From positions 1 to 23,657 of the forward strand of contig JAEERN010000231.1 of the NCBI GenBank assembly GCA_016285815.1: a stretch of 23,657 nucleotides of DNA. The letters are read 5' to 3'. The notes beneath the pieces are model-generated. The model saw only the letters and a program-made list of their open reading frames with translations. It had not been told where the DNA came from and made no database searches. The stretch is from Clostridiales bacterium. Its GTDB lineage: Bacteria; Bacillota; Clostridia; Oscillospirales; QAMX01. Position numbers and translations under genes: made by a program. Below are positions 21,185 through 23,657 of the stretch, in pieces; the first letter of the stretch is position 1; the number at the start of each line of letters is the position of its first letter.

Positions 21185-23410
21185 ATGGCAAGGAAAAAGC
21201 CGGCGCCGAAACCGGAACAGGAGCTTCCGCCCAGAGAAGCGGAGCCCATGCTCATCACGCGCGTCATCGAGACCAACTACATGCCCTATACTATGAGCGT
21301 CATCGTGTCCCGCGCGCTGCCGGAGATCGACGGGTTCAAGCCGTCGCACCGGAAGCTGCTCTATACCATGTACAAACAGGGGCTCCTGAAGGGGAACCGC
21401 ATGAAGTCCTCCGCCGTGGTGGGGGCCACCATGAAGCTGAATCCCCACGGCGACGGCGCCATCTACGAGACCATGGTGCGCCTGACCCGGGGCAACGGCG
21501 CCCTGCTGCACCCCTTTGTGGACTCGAAGGGCAACTTCGGCAAGGTCGGCTCCCGCGATATGGCTTACGCTGCGTCCCGCTATACCGAGGTCCGGCTGGA
21601 GCCCATCTGCCAGGAGCTGTTCGACGGCATCGACGAAGAGATGGTGGACATGGTCGACAACTTCGACGGGACCATGAAAGAGCCCGCGCTGCTGCCGACC
21701 AGCTTTCCCAACATCCTGGTCTCGGCCAACACGGGCATCGCCGTCGGCATGGCCAGCCGCATCTGCGGCTTCAATCTGCGCGAGGTCTGCGAGACGGCCG
21801 TCGCCCTGATCAAGGATCCGAACCACAACATCTATTCCACGCTGAAGGCCCCGGATTTTCCCACCGGCGGCGAGCTGATCTACGACCGGGACGCGCTGGA
21901 GCAGGTGTACGAGACCGGCGTCGGCTCCATCAAGGTCCGCTCGGTCTGGCACTACGACAAGGAGCAGAACTGCATCGAGGTCACCGAGATCCCCTATACC
22001 GCCACGGTGGAGGCCATCATCGACAAGACCGCCGCGCTGGTCAAGGACGGGACCGTCAAGGAGATCTCGGACATGCGGAACGAGACGGACCTGCACGGCC
22101 TGAAGATCGCCATCGACCTGAAGCGCGGCGTGGATCCCGAAAAGCTCATGGCGAAGCTGTCGCGGCTGACGCCGCTGACGGACAGCTTCCCCTGCAACTT
22201 CAACGTGATCATCGAGGGTACGCCCAACGTCATGGGCGTGCGCGAGATCCTGGAAGAGTGGACCGCCTGGCGCGTCATGTGCATTGAGCGCCAGCTCTAC
22301 CACCGGCTGACCAAGATGAAGACCCGCCTGCATCTGCTGGAGGGCCTCTCCAAGATCCTGCTGGACATCGACAAGGCCATCGCCATCATCCGGGGCACCG
22401 AAGAGGACTCGGAGGTCATCCCCAACCTGATGATCGGCTTCGGCATCGACGAGGAACAGGCGGACTTCATCGCGGAGATCAAGCTTCGGAACATCAACAA
22501 GGAGTATATCCTCAACCGTCTGGCCGAGACCGAGCGCATGCGCGCCGAGATCGCGGACATGGAGGACACGCTGAAGAACCGCAAAAAGATCAAGAAGATC
22601 ATCATCGACCAGCTGACCGAGGTGGCGAAAAAGTACGGGCGGGACCGCTGCACCCGCATCGTCTACGACGCGCCGGCCGACGAGCCGGAGGAAGAGCCGG
22701 CGGCCGAGGCCTACCCCGTGGTTTTCTTCCTGACCCGGGAGGGGTATTTCAAGAAGATCACCCCCGCCGCGCTGCAGCGGAGCGGGGAACAGAAGCTGAA
22801 GGAGGGGGACGGCATAGTCCGGCGCGTGGACGGGACCAACGCCGACGATTTGCTGTTCTTCACGGACAGGCAGCAGGTCTATAAGGTCGCGGCGGACGAC
22901 CTGTCCGAGAACAAGGTCGCCATGCTGGGGCTGTATCTGCCCCAGCATCTGGGCATGGACCCCGGCGAGTCGGTGACGGCCATGGCCGTGGCGCCGGGCG
23001 GCGAATACCGGGGCAGCGTGCTGTTCGTCTTCGCGGACGGCAAGTGCGCCAGGGTCAGCCTTGGCAGCTATGAGACCAAGACCAACCGCCGCAAGCTGAC
23101 GGGGGCGTATTCCGACAAGGTCCCGCTGGTGGCCGCAGTCCAGCTGGACGGGGACAAAGAGGTGTTCCTGCGCTCGTCGGCGGACCGGGGGCTCTTGCTG
23201 AACACAGCCATGCTGGCGCCGAAGCCCACCCGCAGCACCGCGGGCGTCAAGGTGATGACGCTGAAGGCGCGCCAGACGGTGATCTCCGCCGCGCCGGCGG
23301 AGGAGATGGGGATCAAAAACCCCACCCGCTTCCGCACGCGCACCCTGCCCGCAGCCGGGGCGCTGGTCCGGGCGGAGGACCTTGGCGTCGAGCAGACGAC
23401 CATCGAGTGA
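21185..23410 (+). CDS. type IIA DNA topoisomerase subunit A (GyrA/ParC-like, divergent clade)
   Basis: 741-residue breakage-reunion subunit. The winged-helix domain has YMPYTMSVIVSRALPEIDGFKPSHRK and the catalytic Tyr133 in AASRYTEVRL, preceded by Arg132. The quinolone-determining region reads NPHGDGAIYE (86-95): relative to E. coli GyrA, His78 is Asn86, Ser83 is Gly91 and Asp87 is Glu95. A coiled-coil gate (about 380-490) follows, with NKEYILNRLAETERMRAE and a basic KNRKKIKKII. An acidic linker with EPEEEP leads to a C-terminal propeller-like domain (about 510-741). A canonical GyrA box (QRRGGKG) is not present, which argues against strong DNA wrapping and supports a topoisomerase IV-like role. 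It follows the B gene by 23 nt, so the two are co-transcribed. Confidence 0.92.
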   Translation: MARKKPAPKPEQELPPREAEPMLITRVIETNYMPYTMSVIVSRALPEIDGFKPSHRKLLYTMYKQGLLKGNRMKSSAVVGATMKLNPHGDGAIYETMVRLTRGNGALLHPFVDSKGNFGKVGSRDMAYAASRYTEVRLEPICQELFDGIDEEMVDMVDNFDGTMKEPALLPTSFPNILVSANTGIAVGMASRICGFNLREVCETAVALIKDPNHNIYSTLKAPDFPTGGELIYDRDALEQVYETGVGSIKVRSVWHYDKEQNCIEVTEIPYTATVEAIIDKTAALVKDGTVKEISDMRNETDLHGLKIAIDLKRGVDPEKLMAKLSRLTPLTDSFPCNFNVIIEGTPNVMGVREILEEWTAWRVMCIERQLYHRLTKMKTRLHLLEGLSKILLDIDKAIAIIRGTEEDSEVIPNLMIGFGIDEEQADFIAEIKLRNINKEYILNRLAETERMRAEIADMEDTLKNRKKIKKIIIDQLTEVAKKYGRDRCTRIVYDAPADEPEEEPAAEAYPVVFFLTREGYFKKITPAALQRSGEQKLKEGDGIVRRVDGTNADDLLFFTDRQQVYKVAADDLSENKVAMLGLYLPQHLGMDPGESVTAMAVAPGGEYRGSVLFVFADGKCARVSLGSYETKTNRRKLTGAYSDKVPLVAAVQLDGDKEVFLRSSADRGLLLNTAMLAPKPTRSTAGVKVMTLKARQTVISAAPAEEMGIKNPTRFRTRTLPAAGALVRAEDLGVEQTTIE

Positions 23411-23419
23411 CGGGCATCG

Positions 23420-23460
23420 GCCCCGCGGCCGTCCGGAGGAGCCGGACGCTGCGGGGCTTT
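23420..23460 (+). terminator. probable weak terminator after the topoisomerase operon
   Basis: Outer stem GCCCCGC/GCGGGGC (23420-23426 and 23451-23457) encloses an inner stem GTCCGG/CCGGAC (23431-23436 and 23442-23447), followed by only three T. A second perfect palindrome, 9+1+9 bp, lies at 23463-23481. Both sit between the A-subunit gene and the next start codon. Confidence 0.5.
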
Positions 23461-23508
23461 GCGCGCGCCGGACCGGCGCGCTTCGCAGGAAACGGAGGGA
23501 TTTCGGAC

Positions 23509-23657
23509 ATGGATCTTGCCGCCATCGAACGGGAGCTTGCCGGGTGCGGCTGCGGAAAAGGGCACCGCTTTGACACAAAGACGGTGGAGATCGGGCCCGG
23601 CGCTGCCGGGGACTTCGGCGGGCTGCTGGCCGCGGCGGGATTCCCGCGCCGGCTGAG
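23509..23657 (+). CDS. probable sn-glycerol-1-phosphate dehydrogenase, N-terminal part (runs off window)
   Basis: An open frame starts at ATG 23509-23511, with GGAGGG at 23494-23499 and 9-nt spacing, and continues to the right edge (49 codons). The N-terminus MDLAAIERELAGCGCGKGH followed by KTVEIGPGAAGDFGGLL matches the opening of Clostridia glycerol-1-phosphate dehydrogenases of the AraM/DhqS-like fold. These begin with a Cys-rich CxCG-x-x-H segment and then a V-x-I-G-x-G-A strand that starts the NAD-binding domain. The enzyme would reduce dihydroxyacetone phosphate to sn-glycerol-1-phosphate. Only the first about 49 residues are visible, so an iron-containing alcohol dehydrogenase relative cannot be excluded. 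It may be expressed by read-through from the topoisomerase operon. Confidence 0.65.
   Translation, partial: MDLAAIERELAGCGCGKGHRFDTKTVEIGPGAAGDFGGLLAAAGFPRRL

Noticed and set aside
18975..23578. Long minus-strand frames (738 and 896 codons) opposite the topoisomerase genes
   Set aside because: Same artefact of GC-rich codon use; the plus-strand frames carry unambiguous GyrB/GyrA motifs and ribosome sites.

Overview
The window reads as chromosomal DNA from a high-GC member of the Clostridia, most likely a gut Oscillospiraceae-type Firmicute. The support is strongly G/C-biased codon use, AGGAGG-type ribosome sites, GTG and TTG starts, sigma-A type promoters with 17-18 bp spacers, and Clostridia-type families: a PfoR-like PTS IIC, an AlkZ-related protein, an ECF sigma factor with a membrane anti-sigma-like partner, and a divergent type IIA topoisomerase pair. 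All four tRNA genes lack an encoded CCA end. I see no phage, insertion sequence, CRISPR array or plasmid function.

Layout. (1) 1-3590, plus strand: a sugar operon with the end of a PfkB-family kinase, a D-lyxose/D-mannose-family cupin isomerase, a class II ketose-bisphosphate aldolase and a DUF4838 protein. It closes with a bidirectional terminator at 3620-3660. (2) 3687-6578, minus strand: O-acetylhomoserine sulfhydrylase with its own promoter, operator-like dyad and terminator, followed by an AlkZ-related protein and an alpha/beta hydrolase. (3) 6891-8941, minus strand: a visibly AT-richer cassette encoding an ECF-type sigma factor and a translationally coupled membrane protein with a beta-propeller-like outer domain. 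(4) 9105-12840: a divergent pair, a carbohydrate-binding beta-helix lipoprotein and a GH3 glycosidase. Their two promoters sit back to back within a perfect 8+8 bp inverted repeat. (5) 12984-14590: tRNA-Met, tRNA-Glu, tRNA-Val, a minus-strand beta-propeller (GH43/GH32-like) protein, then tRNA-Leu. (6) 14670-17616: two xylose-isomerase-like TIM barrel proteins flanking an opposite-strand PTS IIC membrane protein. (7) 17729-18793, minus strand: branched-chain aminotransferase. (8) 19167-23410, plus strand: a type IIA topoisomerase B/A pair behind a highly structured leader. The start of a probable sn-glycerol-1-phosphate dehydrogenase gene runs off the right edge.

Theme. Much of the window concerns capture and catabolism of plant or mucosal sugars: GH3, DUF4838, the beta-propeller hydrolase-like protein, the carbohydrate-binding lipoprotein, the isomerases, the kinase/aldolase and the PTS IIC. 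These are interspersed with housekeeping genes (metY, ilvE, tRNAs, topoisomerase). The observations most worth following are the dyad shared by the lipoprotein and GH3 promoters, the sigma/propeller sensor cassette, the isomerase-kinase-aldolase operon of unknown substrate, the isomerase gene reached only through a tRNA-Leu terminator, and the non-canonical residues of the topoisomerase pair. I did not find a system that is plainly undescribed.
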